Shown here in pieces: positions 26,083 to 34,765 of a stretch of 64,000 nucleotides of DNA; the first letter of the stretch is position 1; each line of letters begins with the position of its first letter. This stretch comes from Erythrobacter insulae (GTDB lineage: Bacteria; Pseudomonadota; Alphaproteobacteria; Sphingomonadales; Sphingomonadaceae), in the NCBI RefSeq assembly GCF_007004095.1, contig NZ_VHJK01000001.1:624501-688500 (forward strand). The letters are read 5' to 3'. Both the position numbers and the translations under genes were made by a program. The notes beneath the pieces are model-generated. The model had not been told where the DNA came from. It made no database searches and worked only from the letters and a program-made list of their open reading frames with translations.

Positions 26083-26095
26083 CAGTTGCAAATTG
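26083..26095. promoter_or_regulatory. Motif CAGTTGCAAATTG between receptor and monooxygenase
   Basis: The 13-bp sequence differs at one base from CAGTTGCAAATCG at 19141-19153. Both lie in divergent promoter regions of the same catabolic cluster. It could be a half-site of a TetR- or similar-type regulator that is not in the window. Confidence 0.35.
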
Positions 26096-26163
26096 CCATC
26101 AAGACTCGCTTTTCATCGGTTTGTGTGATTACATTGCGGCTCAAATGGGAAGAGAGAAACCTG

Positions 26164-27681
26164 ATGCTTGCAACCGCCCCTGATTTCGATGTTCTGATCG
26201 TTGGAGCCGGAATATCCGGCATCGGCATGGCGGCGCATATGGAAATGAAATCGCCGAACCATTCCTATGCGATTGTTGAGCGGCGCGATAATCTTGGCGG
26301 GACTTGGGATTTGTTCAAATATCCCGGCATCCGGTCAGACAGCGACATGCACACGCTGGGATTCGATTTTGAACCGTGGCGGCACGAAAAGACGATTGCT
26401 GATGCGCCTGCGATTATGGATTACCTCAACCAGATTGTCGATGAACGCGGAATTCGTCAGCACATTCGATATGGCCACAAGGTTGTTTCCGCCGATTTCC
26501 GCGACGATGAAGCGCGCTGGCATGTGGAGATGGAGCTAAACGACGGATCGACAACCCGTTTGACCGCGAATTTCCTGTATCTCGGATCGGGCTATTACGA
26601 TTACGACGAGGCCTATGATCCCGGTTTTGATTTCGGCGAGTTCGATGGCCAAGTCGTTCACCCACAATTCTGGCCGGAAGACCTGGATTATGCTGGCAAG
26701 AAAGTCGTTGTGATCGGATCGGGCGCAACTGCGGTTACCATCGTCCCATCCATGGCGAAAAAGGCCGCCAAAGTTACGATGCTGCAACGAACACCGACAT
26801 GGATGTTTGCCCGCCCGGCGAAAGATTGGGTCGCCAACACCTTGCGCAAAGTGCTGCCTGAAAAACTCGCCTACCGGCTGACCCGGTGGAAGAATATCAA
26901 GATGCAGGATTTCAGTTTCAAACTCGCGCGAAACAAGCCGCAGAAAATGAAAGACACTCTGCATAAGAATATCGAAAAAGCATTGGGGCCCGATTTCGAC
27001 CGCGAGACTTTCACCCCGCCTTATGACCCGTGGGATCAGCGCGTATGCCTGGTGCCTGACGATGATCTGTTCAAAGCGATGAAAGCCGGCAAAGCCGACA
27101 TCGTTACCGGCCATATCGAAAAGTTTGAAAAAGGCGGCGTGCGCCTGAAATCAGGCGATTTTCTGGAAGCCGACATTGTCATCACAGCGACTGGATTAAA
27201 ACTGGCCGTCGCTGGCAAGATCGCGATCAGCCATAACGGCGAAGCGGTGAAATTTTCTGACCGGTTCTATTACAAAGGCTGCATGTTCTCCAACTTGCCC
27301 AACCTTGCCGTTGTGTTCGGGTATCTTAACGCCAGCTGGACTTTGCGGGCTGATATCAATTCCGATTACGTCTGCCGGGTGCTCAATCACATGCGCGCAA
27401 CCGGGACGGACCTCGCAACCCCTGTACTGACGCCAACAGATGAAGCCGCGATTGAAGAAGACGATATCTTCGACTTCTCCAGTGGCTATATCCAGCGCGG
27501 CAAAAACATTATGCCGCGCAATTCCATCGAATATCCGTGGCGGCTTAATCAGGAATACGTGATTGATCGCAAACGGATGGCGGATGACCCGCTGCTTGAT
27601 GGCTGGCTCACATTCTCGCGCGCTGATGCGCGCGCAACAGGAACGAAAGATACAGGGGAGCAATTGGAAGCAGCGGAGTAA
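26164..27681 (+). CDS. Flavin-containing / Baeyer-Villiger monooxygenase
   Basis: The 505-residue protein has an N-terminal FAD-binding GxGxxG-type motif (VGAGISGIGMA, about residues 15-25), the Baeyer-Villiger fingerprint FDGQVVHPQFWP at about residues 160-171, and a second NAD(P)H-binding motif GSGATAVTIVP near residue 185. It should insert oxygen into a ketone, or hydroxylate, with NADPH. ATG 26164 is preceded by GGGAAGAG; the frame opens further upstream at 26086 without a ribosome-binding site. It is divergent from a TonB-dependent receptor. The substrate is unknown; a cyclic ketone, steroid or terpenoid would fit the beta-oxidation genes nearby. Confidence 0.88.
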   Translation: MLATAPDFDVLIVGAGISGIGMAAHMEMKSPNHSYAIVERRDNLGGTWDLFKYPGIRSDSDMHTLGFDFEPWRHEKTIADAPAIMDYLNQIVDERGIRQHIRYGHKVVSADFRDDEARWHVEMELNDGSTTRLTANFLYLGSGYYDYDEAYDPGFDFGEFDGQVVHPQFWPEDLDYAGKKVVVIGSGATAVTIVPSMAKKAAKVTMLQRTPTWMFARPAKDWVANTLRKVLPEKLAYRLTRWKNIKMQDFSFKLARNKPQKMKDTLHKNIEKALGPDFDRETFTPPYDPWDQRVCLVPDDDLFKAMKAGKADIVTGHIEKFEKGGVRLKSGDFLEADIVITATGLKLAVAGKIAISHNGEAVKFSDRFYYKGCMFSNLPNLAVVFGYLNASWTLRADINSDYVCRVLNHMRATGTDLATPVLTPTDEAAIEEDDIFDFSSGYIQRGKNIMPRNSIEYPWRLNQEYVIDRKRMADDPLLDGWLTFSRADARATGTKDTGEQLEAAE

Positions 27682-27743
27682 TTCGCCGCTTTCAGGTGTA
27701 GTAGGTGTAGTCATCGGCGCGGGCTTAGATTAGACCCCGTTTC

Positions 27744-28505
27744 ATGACCTCTTCCGATAAAATCTGGACCGCAGGCCTCGTCATCATTGGTGACGAGATC
27801 CTGTCCGGCCGCACCCATGACAAAAACATCGCGCAAATCGCCAGTTGGCTTCAGGTGCAAGGCATCCGCCTGACAGAAGTACGCGTGGTCGCCGATATCG
27901 AAGATCGCATCGTTGAAGCCGTCAATGCGCTGCGCGCGGCGAACGATTATCTTTTTACGACCGGCGGGATCGGTCCGACGCATGATGACATCACCGTGGA
28001 CGCGGTGGCAAAAGCGTTGGGAGTGCCTGTTATTATCCACCCCGAAGCGCGCGCGCTGCTTGAACGGTATTACGCCGATAAAGGCGGCGTGAATGAAGGA
28101 CGGCTTCGCATGGCGAGAGCGCCGGAAGGGTCTGACCTAATTCCCAACCGCAAATCCGGTGCGCCCGGCATCAGGCGCGGCAATGTATTCCTGATGGCGG
28201 GTGTTCCGCACATCACCGCTGGGATGCTGGATGCGTTAACAGGCGAACTGGAAGGCGGAGCGCCGCTGATTTCAGAGACTGTGGGCGGGTTCATCCCCGA
28301 AAGCGAAGTCGCCCATCTGTTGCGCGAAGTCGAGCAAGCCCACGAAAATTGCCAAATCGGCTCCTATCCCTTCTTTCGCGAAGGCAAAGTCGGTTCGAAT
28401 TTCGTAATCCGGTCAACCGACCGGGAGGCGCTGCAAAGCTGCTTCGATACTTTGTGCGAAGGCCTTGGCGAGAATGGCTGGGACTTTACGCCCGGCGGCA
28501 TTTGA
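27744..28505 (+). CDS. CinA-like molybdopterin-binding domain protein
   Basis: This 253-residue protein has the MoaB/Mog fold: VIIGDEILSGRTHDKN near residue 13 and FTTGGIGPTHDDITVDAVAKALG near residue 70. It corresponds to the N-terminal half of CinA (competence/damage-inducible protein A) and lacks the C-terminal nicotinamide-nucleotide amidohydrolase domain, as is normal for the short form. Possible activity is ADP-ribose or related nucleotide pyrophosphatase; this was not tested here. It stands alone between the catabolic cluster and the ribosomal protein genes. Confidence 0.88.
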   Translation: MTSSDKIWTAGLVIIGDEILSGRTHDKNIAQIASWLQVQGIRLTEVRVVADIEDRIVEAVNALRAANDYLFTTGGIGPTHDDITVDAVAKALGVPVIIHPEARALLERYYADKGGVNEGRLRMARAPEGSDLIPNRKSGAPGIRRGNVFLMAGVPHITAGMLDALTGELEGGAPLISETVGGFIPESEVAHLLREVEQAHENCQIGSYPFFREGKVGSNFVIRSTDREALQSCFDTLCEGLGENGWDFTPGGI

Positions 28506-28650
28506 GGCGGCCTGCCCCGCCCGATTGGACTAACCGCGCTTTATGGGAAGCTTGCGATGCCGCGCGTCAGCCGGTGATATCGGCGTACGCGGCCCTGACC
28601 CATATTGTTAGCCTTGGCCTGATCACTGGACAGATGTTCCATTGGGCAAG

Positions 28651-28689
28651 AAAAAGGGGCTGAAAGCGTTAGCCTCCAGCCCCTTTTTT
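28651..28689. terminator. Bidirectional intrinsic terminator after rplA
   Basis: AAAAAGGGGCTG at 28651-28662 pairs with CAGCCCCTTTTTT at 28677-28689. On the minus strand it ends the rplK-rplA operon; on the plus strand it may end the CinA-like gene. Confidence 0.85.
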
Positions 28690-28715
28690 ACGAATCTGAT
28701 TGCAGTAAAAAAGCG

Positions 28716-29408
28716 TTATGCGCCTTCGATATCTGCGATGTCGATCTTGAGGCCTGGACCCATGGTCGAGGTCACGGAGACCTTCCGCACATATTTGCCC
28801 TTGGAACCCGATGGCTTCGCTTTGACAATCGCTTGCGTGATCGCTTCGAAGTTCGCCTTGAGAGCATCGTCGGAGAATGACAGTTTGCCGATCCCGGAAT
28901 GGATGATGCCCATCTTCTCAACGCGGAATTCAACCTGACCGCCCTTGGCGTCCTTAACGGCCTGTTCCACGTTCGGAGTAACGGTACCCAGTTTCGGGTT
29001 TGGCATCAGGCCTTTCGGGCCGAGTACTTTACCGAGACGACCGACCACACCCATCATGTCCGGCGTGGCGATCACGCGGTCATAGTCGAGGTTGCCTGCC
29101 TGCATGTCTTCCATCAGGTCTTCGGCGCCGACTTTATCAGCGCCCGCAGCAATCGCCTTGTCAGCGTTGTCGCCTTTGGCGAACACGGCGACTTTGACGT
29201 CTTTGCCGGTACCCGAAGGCAGCGAGACCATACCGCGGACCATCTGATCTGCGTGACGCGGATCAACACCCAGGTTCATCGCGACTTCGACGGTTTCGTC
29301 AAATTTCGCTTTGTGGGTGCGCAGGGTCGAGATTGCTTCGTCGATCGTGTACAGTTTTTCACTGTCCAGCTCGGCGACGACTTTTTGCTTTTTGGTTTGT
29401 TTCGCCAT
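28716..29408 (-). CDS. rplA: 50S ribosomal protein L1
   Basis: The 230-residue product is ribosomal protein L1 by its whole sequence, with the signature [22 protein letters not shown] at about residues 122-143 and PSGSKGKYV near the end. It binds 23S rRNA at the L1 stalk and in many bacteria also represses its own operon. It starts four bases after the rplK stop and is followed by a terminator. The rplJ-rplL genes that often follow are absent. Confidence 0.97.
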   Translation of the reverse strand: MAKQTKKQKVVAELDSEKLYTIDEAISTLRTHKAKFDETVEVAMNLGVDPRHADQMVRGMVSLPSGTGKDVKVAVFAKGDNADKAIAAGADKVGAEDLMEDMQAGNLDYDRVIATPDMMGVVGRLGKVLGPKGLMPNPKLGTVTPNVEQAVKDAKGGQVEFRVEKMGIIHSGIGKLSFSDDALKANFEAITQAIVKAKPSGSKGKYVRKVSVTSTMGPGLKIDIADIEGA

Positions 29409-29412
29409 TGGT

Positions 29413-29841
29413 TCAGCCCTTCACTTCGAGGCCCATCGAACGCACGGAGCCTTCGATGATCTTCATGGCCTGATCGATGTCGTTTGCGTTGAGGTCCTTC
29501 ATTTTGGCCTCAGCGATTTCCTTCACTTGCGCCTGTGTGACAGAGCCAGCGACGACTTTGCCCGGCTCGCCAGAACCTGATTTCAGCTTGGCAGCTTTCT
29601 TGATCAGGAAGCTCGCAGGCGGCGTTTTGGTGGTGAAAGTGAACGAACGGTCCGCGTAAACGGTGATCGTGGTCGGGATAGGGGCGTTCTTTTCAAGGTC
29701 CTGTGTTGCGGCGTTGAACGCCTTACAGAATTCCATGATGTTGACGCCGCGCTGGCCCAGCGCCGGGCCGATTGGCGGCGACGGGTTGGCAGTGCCCGCG
29801 GGCACTTGCAGCTTGATATAGCCTTCGATTTTCTTGGCCAT
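29413..29841 (-). CDS. rplK: 50S ribosomal protein L11
   Basis: This 142-residue protein is L11: [36 protein letters not shown] at the N-terminus and the rRNA-binding C-terminal domain. It forms the GTPase-associated centre with 23S rRNA. AAAGGAGG is seven bases before ATG 29841. In most bacteria nusG lies directly upstream; here about 1.2 kb with two other genes separates them, so the promoter must lie in the 29842-30177 gap. Confidence 0.97.
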   Translation of the reverse strand: MAKKIEGYIKLQVPAGTANPSPPIGPALGQRGVNIMEFCKAFNAATQDLEKNAPIPTTITVYADRSFTFTTKTPPASFLIKKAAKLKSGSGEPGKVVAGSVTQAQVKEIAEAKMKDLNANDIDQAMKIIEGSVRSMGLEVKG

Positions 29842-30177
29842 GAATGGCCTCCTTTCGCACTGTTCCCCTCCTCTTTCGAAGCGGGGTCATGTTGAGCGGT
29901 CAAGCGGTTGACCAAATAGCCAACCTCCCGCGCGGGTTCCCGACGATGTGACGAGAAGCAGCGCACATAGCGATTTGCCCGCTGAAAGCAAGCGATTCGG
30001 GAGCAATCCGCCTTTCGGCTTTGGACCCGAATGCGCAAATGCGCGAATGCGCGATTGGTAGAAAGCTGAGAACACCTGCAGAAGCCACCTTTTGGGCGAC
30101 CTACGACCGGACCGCGCGCGTCGACGATAAGCAGCGCAAAGAACTGGGGAACGGCCGAAGGCCGGGTTTGGCAGAAA
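29842..30177. other. Intergenic region between rplK and an unknown gene
   Basis: No gene is supported. The region must hold the rplK-rplA promoter and leader. A short tandem pattern of ATGCGC-type units (about 30029-30053) is visible. A defined L1 operator structure in the leader could not be recognised by eye. Confidence 0.4.
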
Positions 30178-30819
30178 ATGTTGTCGCCAGCCAACAGGCC
30201 TGAATGGTTCGAGAATAGATTTGCGGAACTAGAGGCCGTTTTTCGTCAGAGAGGCGCGACATTTGAGGACCTGGAAAGGTATTTGGATGACCACGAAAAG
30301 CAAGGTTCAAAGCTCTCCGCCCAGAATGTCATCGATAACTTCGTCTCTGGAGGCCCCTCTGCAGAGGACGAAGCCATGGGGGCTAACCTGCGTTGGCTAA
30401 AGATGGAGAAGATCGAGTTTGCCTTCAAAAGAGGAACAGAAGATTACGGACGCGGGATCAGGGACAATTACGAAAGCGAGCGGGTATACGACCAAGCTGA
30501 CGCCGCGATGATGGGTGGGAGCGGCCAAATGGGGGTCATGATCTGGCGGGGCTCCCATCATATGAGCCGGCACGACACCTTCTATTTTGAGATTGGCACT
30601 ATGTCTGTGGGTGAATTCAAAAAGTGCTTCGAGCCGCGGCTCGTGTCTCTCAATTCGACGGTGCACCGGGCTCATCTGGCGCTGTATACCCAAAGGCTAA
30701 GGCACATCGGCGTTTCAGACGCTGTGAGGGACGCCGCAGCGCTATCGTGCTTTCGAGACGATGGGCTTGAAAGCAAAGATGTGAAGCAGATCCTCGCGCG
30801 ACTGAAACTGCCAATCTGA
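30178..30819 (+). CDS. Hypothetical protein, 213 residues
   Basis: I do not recognise this protein. It is soluble, mostly helical and charged, with WFENRFAELEAVFRQRGATFEDLERYL at the start and a final helix DVKQILARLKLPI; no signal peptide, membrane segment or catalytic motif is seen. It reads opposite to the ribosomal genes and is inserted between rplK and nusG. The composition is AT-richer than its neighbours. It starts at ATG 30178 without a strong ribosome-binding site, so expression is uncertain. It may be an insertion specific to this lineage. Confidence 0.6.
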   Translation: MLSPANRPEWFENRFAELEAVFRQRGATFEDLERYLDDHEKQGSKLSAQNVIDNFVSGGPSAEDEAMGANLRWLKMEKIEFAFKRGTEDYGRGIRDNYESERVYDQADAAMMGGSGQMGVMIWRGSHHMSRHDTFYFEIGTMSVGEFKKCFEPRLVSLNSTVHRAHLALYTQRLRHIGVSDAVRDAAALSCFRDDGLESKDVKQILARLKLPI

Positions 30820-30845
30820 CCCTTGATCGACACATCGGCGCTGCA

Positions 30846-31025
30846 TCACAAAAGCATGGAACGCGGCGTCTTCATGCCCTTGGTCCGACTTGTGAGATGA
30901 TATTTGCGGCAGAGCTCGCATTTGTAAGCGCGAAGCGTAAATGGCGCGCGGGCGGCGACGTCTTCTGCCGCTTCGCGCGTTTCAAACCGTTTTTTGCGAT
31001 TGCAGATGCCGGGGCGCGTTTTCAC
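30846..31025 (-). CDS. Small Cys-rich protein downstream of nusG
   Basis: The 59-residue product reads from GTG 31025, 17 bases after the nusG stop. It has ICNRKKRFETREAAEDVAARA, then YKCELCRKYHLTSRTKG. The CxxC with a following His and an earlier Cys suggests a small zinc-binding fold. Similar small proteins are known to me from sphingomonad genomes without assigned function. An upstream start would overlap nusG. The GTG start and weak ribosome-binding site leave the exact N-terminus open. Confidence 0.6.
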   Translation of the reverse strand: MKTRPGICNRKKRFETREAAEDVAARAPFTLRAYKCELCRKYHLTSRTKGMKTPRSMLL

Positions 31026-31041
31026 GAGCGCCCCAACCGCA

Positions 31042-31578
31042 TCACTTGACCAGTTCAACCTGTTCGAAATCAAGCTCAACCGGTGTGGCGCGGCCAAAGA
31101 TCGAAACCGAAACCTTGACCTTGGCTTTGTCGAAATCGAGTTCCTCGACGACACCGTTGAAGCTGGCGAATGGCCCGTCGAGCACTTTCACCTGATCGCC
31201 GATTTCGTAATCGACGGTGATGTCTTTCTTCGGTGCGGCCTTGGCTTCTTCGACACCGCCGAAATAGCGCGCGGCTTCTTTTTCGCTGATCGGTTGGGGT
31301 TTGTTGCCCGAACCAAGGAAGCCGGTGACCTTCGGTGTGTTTTTGACCAGGTGATACACATCATCGGTCATGTTCAGTTTGGCGAGCACATAGCCCGGCA
31401 TAAACTTCCGTTCGACCTGAACTTTCTTGCCGCGCTTAATCTCGGTGATGGTTTCGGTTGGAACTTCCACTTCCTCCACACCTTCGGACAGGCCAAGTCG
31501 ATCTGCCTCGGACAGAATCGCCTCTTTCACCTTGTTTTCAAAACCGGAATAAGCGTGGATGATGTACCAGCGGGCCAT
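31042..31578 (-). CDS. nusG: Transcription termination/antitermination protein NusG
   Basis: The 178-residue protein has the NusG N-terminal domain (WYIIHAYSGFENKVKEAI, then KFMPGYVLAKLNM) and a C-terminal KOW domain (GDQVKVLDGPFASFNGVVEELD). It binds RNA polymerase and couples it to Rho or the ribosome. AAGGATAATCC precedes ATG 31578. It follows secE by 46 bp in the usual order. Confidence 0.97.
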   Translation of the reverse strand: MARWYIIHAYSGFENKVKEAILSEADRLGLSEGVEEVEVPTETITEIKRGKKVQVERKFMPGYVLAKLNMTDDVYHLVKNTPKVTGFLGSGNKPQPISEKEAARYFGGVEEAKAAPKKDITVDYEIGDQVKVLDGPFASFNGVVEELDFDKAKVKVSVSIFGRATPVELDFEQVELVK

Positions 31579-31624
31579 GGATTATCCTTGAAAGTCGAAA
31601 TGCGTGAAAGTGCTTGGCGCTCGA

Positions 31625-31834
31625 TCAGGCGAGGGTCAGCAGGAATTTGACGATAGCATTGAACAGACTGTCAATGCCGAAGAAAAACAGCGACAGAATC
31701 ACCATGAAGATGAACACGAAAATCGACGTACGGATCGTCTCTTCGCGGGTAGGCCAGACCACCTTGCTTGTTTCCGTGCGAACCTGATTCACAAATTCGG
31801 CAGGCGATGTCTTGCGCTTTTTATCTTCGGCCAT
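31625..31834 (-). CDS. secE: Preprotein translocase subunit SecE
   Basis: This short SecE (69 residues from ATG 31834) has a basic amphipathic segment, TSPAEFVNQVRTETSKVVWPTREETI, then a single membrane helix (IFVFIFMVILSLFFFGI). It clamps SecY in the translocon. An in-frame ATG at 31855 would add seven residues. It lies directly upstream of nusG. The tRNA-Trp gene that normally precedes it is separated from it by the AGCS symporter gene. Confidence 0.93.
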   Translation of the reverse strand: MAEDKKRKTSPAEFVNQVRTETSKVVWPTREETIRTSIFVFIFMVILSLFFFGIDSLFNAIVKFLLTLA

Positions 31835-32232
31835 GGTTGGAGCCTTGTCCTTCAAAATTACGTTCTGTCATCCGGCGACACGCTTTTAGGTAGGTCTCTG
31901 GGCCGCCCCGGACAAGGTCCGGGAGGGGCTCAATGATTTCGCGATGTCGGAAAGACACAAAAGCCAATAGGCGCGAGGTCCGTCAAAAGCAAGCGCTGCA
32001 ATGTTCGCTGAGTTTTTGTTTTGCGCACGCCATTCGGCGCGCGATCTCCTCGCTCATGCGATCAAAGATCGCGTCGCTGCGGAGGGGCAGTCGCCCTTGC
32101 GGCCTCTGCGCGACCGGGGAAACGCTTCGATAAAATACTAGCCATGCTTGTGCCGCCCTACTAGCGTGCGCCGCTTACGAACGGTCCATCCGGGCCACCT
32201 GAAATTCGGGGACGCAAAAGGGGAAAGCCGCA
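31835..32232. other. Intergenic region with REP-like hairpin
   Basis: No gene is supported. CCCGGAC at 31907-31913 and GTCCGGG at 31917-31923 form a short strong hairpin of the kind found as dispersed intergenic repeats in sphingomonads. The region must carry the promoters of secE-nusG and of the divergent symporter gene. Confidence 0.45.
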
Positions 32233-33771
32233 ATGGCTGCAGCACCATCGGGCGCGGAAGCATGGATCGCGCCGATTACGAATGTTTCGGACTTTATCTG
32301 GGGCGGTACATGGAATGGCGAAGCCCTTCCGTGGTTATCCATCGGCGAACAACCAATCCCGCCAATGACGCTGATCCTGCTGGGCATCGGCATGTACATC
32401 ATGTTCGGCCTGCGGTTCTATCCCATCGTCAAGCTGGGCAGCGCGTTCAAGGGATTGTTCTCCAGCCGTAAAGGCGAAGGCGACGGTGAGATTTCTCCGT
32501 TCGCAGCGCTCTCCACCGCGCTTTCTGGGCAGGTCGGCACGGGTAATCTAGCAGGGGTTGCGACCGCGATTGCGCTCGGCGGACCCGGCGCGATTTTCTG
32601 GATGTGGATCACCGCACTGGTTGGCATGGCGCTGGCTTTTGCCGAGGGCTCATTGGCCATTCGTTACCGTGAAAAAACCTCTGACGGTGTCTATCGCGGC
32701 GGTCCGATGACTTACATCATGATGGGCCTTGGCAAGAAATGGACATGGCTCGCTATTGTTTTTTGTATCGGTACGCTGTTCTCCGCGCTTGTCACCGGTA
32801 ACTCGATTCAGGCCAACGCTATTGCAGACGGCATGAATGAACTGTTCGGCATCGAGGAATGGATCGGCGGCGCTATCACAGCGGTTCTTGTCTTCATCGT
32901 GATTATTGGCGGCATCAAGTCGATCGGTAGCGTGGCGGAGAAGATCATTCCGTTCATGGCAGGCGCCTACATTGTCATGGCGATCCTCGCGCTCGCTTTG
33001 AACTTTGGCGATCTGCCGGCGACATTTGTGCTGATTTTCGATGGCGCATTCAATCCGCAAGCAGCCACAGGCGGCTTTGCCGGTGCGGCGATTATGTTAG
33101 CGATCCGCGCCGGTGTGGCACGCGGGCTGTTCTCAAACGAGGCAGGTCAAGGCTCCACCCCGATCGCCCACGCTGTAGCTCAGACCAGTGACCCGCAGGC
33201 ACAGGGCCGCATGGCGATGCTCGGCACCTTCATCGATACGATCGTGATCTGCACCATGACGGCGCTGGTTATGCTCACGGTACAGGGCGATTTCACGGCA
33301 GGCGGGCAGGCCGTTGAACATGCGTGGAATTCCGACCTTGAAGGCTTCGCAATGACCAGCGGCGCATTTGCTGCAGCGTTCCCATTCGAAGTTATCGGTG
33401 TGCCGGTCGGCACGCTGATCGCCTCGATCGCATTGATCCTGTTCGTGTTCACCACTCTGCTGACGTGGAGCTATTATGGCGAGCGGGCGATCACGTTCAT
33501 TTACGACCGCGTGCCGGGCTCGACACGCGGCGGTGAAAAAATCCTCCACATGATCTGGCGCGTTCTTTGGTGCGTGGTGATCTATCTCGGCTCGACGCTG
33601 GATCTGACATTGGTGTGGCGCATGGGCGATATCGCCAATGCCGCCATGGCACTGCCAAACCTGCTCGCATTGCTGCTGCTGTCGGGCGTGGTGTTCAAAC
33701 TGGCGCAGGGCCAGAAAGATGCAGGGCCGACCCACATCGCAGACACACCCGAAGAGCCGAACGAATATTGA
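32233..33771 (+). CDS. Sodium:alanine (AGCS-family) symporter
   Basis: The 512-residue protein is a multi-pass inner-membrane transporter with AGCS signatures: GQVGTGNLAGVATAIALGGPGAIFWMW at about residues 95-121 and LFSNEAGQGSTPIAHA near residue 298. About ten to eleven membrane helices are visible. It should take up alanine or glycine with sodium. It stands between tRNA-Trp and secE on the opposite strand and is followed by a strong terminator. Confidence 0.93.
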   Translation: MAAAPSGAEAWIAPITNVSDFIWGGTWNGEALPWLSIGEQPIPPMTLILLGIGMYIMFGLRFYPIVKLGSAFKGLFSSRKGEGDGEISPFAALSTALSGQVGTGNLAGVATAIALGGPGAIFWMWITALVGMALAFAEGSLAIRYREKTSDGVYRGGPMTYIMMGLGKKWTWLAIVFCIGTLFSALVTGNSIQANAIADGMNELFGIEEWIGGAITAVLVFIVIIGGIKSIGSVAEKIIPFMAGAYIVMAILALALNFGDLPATFVLIFDGAFNPQAATGGFAGAAIMLAIRAGVARGLFSNEAGQGSTPIAHAVAQTSDPQAQGRMAMLGTFIDTIVICTMTALVMLTVQGDFTAGGQAVEHAWNSDLEGFAMTSGAFAAAFPFEVIGVPVGTLIASIALILFVFTTLLTWSYYGERAITFIYDRVPGSTRGGEKILHMIWRVLWCVVIYLGSTLDLTLVWRMGDIANAAMALPNLLALLLLSGVVFKLAQGQKDAGPTHIADTPEEPNEY

Positions 33772-33797
33772 TCGGTTCGATCAGCACACGCAAAATG

Positions 33798-33828
33798 GCC
33801 GGCTTGCTTCATGCAAGTCGGCTTTTTT
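33798..33828 (+). terminator. Intrinsic terminator of the symporter gene
   Basis: GCCGGCTTGC (33798-33807) pairs with GCAAGTCGGC (33813-33822) around TTCAT, followed by six T at 33823-33828. It separates the symporter from the convergent tRNA-Trp gene. Confidence 0.9.
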
Positions 33829-33845
33829 GTTGGATCTGAAGAAAA

Positions 33846-33921
33846 TGGCAGGGGCACAGAGACTCGAACTCTGGACCTTCGGTTTTGGAGACCGACGCTC
33901 TACCAACTGAGCTACGCCCCT
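33846..33921 (-). tRNA. tRNA-Trp (anticodon CCA)
   Basis: On the minus strand, AGGGGCG at the 5' end pairs with TGCCCCT near the 3' end. The D-arm AGCTCAGTTGGTAGAGC, the anticodon loop CTCCAAA with anticodon CCA (33886-33888) and the T-arm GAGTTCGAGTCTC are all present. The 3' CCA is encoded. Total length is 76 bases. Confidence 0.97.
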
Positions 33922-34048
33922 GCAGGAGCCGCGCGCAATAGCGGGGGTACGCGCCATAGGCAATACATGATCGCTGCCTGATACGGAAAACGTCCCGTCG
34001 CGTGCACTCTGGCGCGCGGGGCGATCTGGCTGCTAAAGGCGGACAATC

Positions 34049-34765
34049 ATGCATTCGCCCGTTCGCAACCTGATACCCATAGAGACGCTTTTGCTGGCCT
34101 ATCGCAGCGGGATTTTCCCGATGGCGGACACGCGTGAGGATCAGGATGTTTTCTGGGTTGAACCGCGCGACCGCGCAATCATCCCGCTAGACGGTCTGCG
34201 TGTGTCGAAATCGCTCCGTAAAGTGCTGCGTTCAGAGCGTTTTACGATCACAATTAATCAGGCGTTCGAAGAGGTCGTCCATGCCTGCGCTGCGCCGCGC
34301 CCCGGCCATCCGGAAAGCTGGATCAGCGACCGTATCGTGCGCTCCTATACCGAGCTGCACCGTGCCGGACATGCGCATTCACTGGAATGCTGGCAGGCCG
34401 ATAATATCAGCGAAACGCCAAAGCTTGTCGGCGGGCTGTATGGTGTTTCGTTCGATTCGGTGTTTTGCGGCGAAAGCATGTTCAGCCGCGCCGATAATGC
34501 CAGCAAAGTCGCACTGTGCTGGCTCGTGGCCCTGATGCGCATCGCCGGTTTCAAGCTGCTCGATTGTCAGTTTATGACCGATCACCTGGCCTCGATGGGC
34601 GCAGAGGAGCTGCCGCAGAGCGAATATCTAAAACTGGTCGCCAAAGCGAACGGGAAAACTGCTCTGACCTTGCCGCAGGCTCATGCCCGTGTGCTGGCGC
34701 AGGCCGCGACCGGCGATTATTCGCCCGGCCAGCTCATCGCGCAGTCTTTGACCCAGACATCGTAG
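34049..34765 (+). CDS. aat: Leucyl/phenylalanyl-tRNA-protein transferase
   Basis: This 238-residue protein adds Leu or Phe to the N-terminus of proteins that begin with Arg or Lys, marking them for ClpAP. Characteristic segments are AYRSGIFPMAD near residue 17, WVEPRDRAIIPLDGLRVSKSL near residue 36, WISDRIVRSYTELHRAGHAHSLECW near residue 91 and GGLYGVSFDSVFCGESMFSRADNASKVAL near residue 127. AAGGCGGA precedes ATG 34049. Its last 49 bases overlap the end of the convergent DUF2155 gene. Confidence 0.95.
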   Translation: MHSPVRNLIPIETLLLAYRSGIFPMADTREDQDVFWVEPRDRAIIPLDGLRVSKSLRKVLRSERFTITINQAFEEVVHACAAPRPGHPESWISDRIVRSYTELHRAGHAHSLECWQADNISETPKLVGGLYGVSFDSVFCGESMFSRADNASKVALCWLVALMRIAGFKLLDCQFMTDHLASMGAEELPQSEYLKLVAKANGKTALTLPQAHARVLAQAATGDYSPGQLIAQSLTQTS

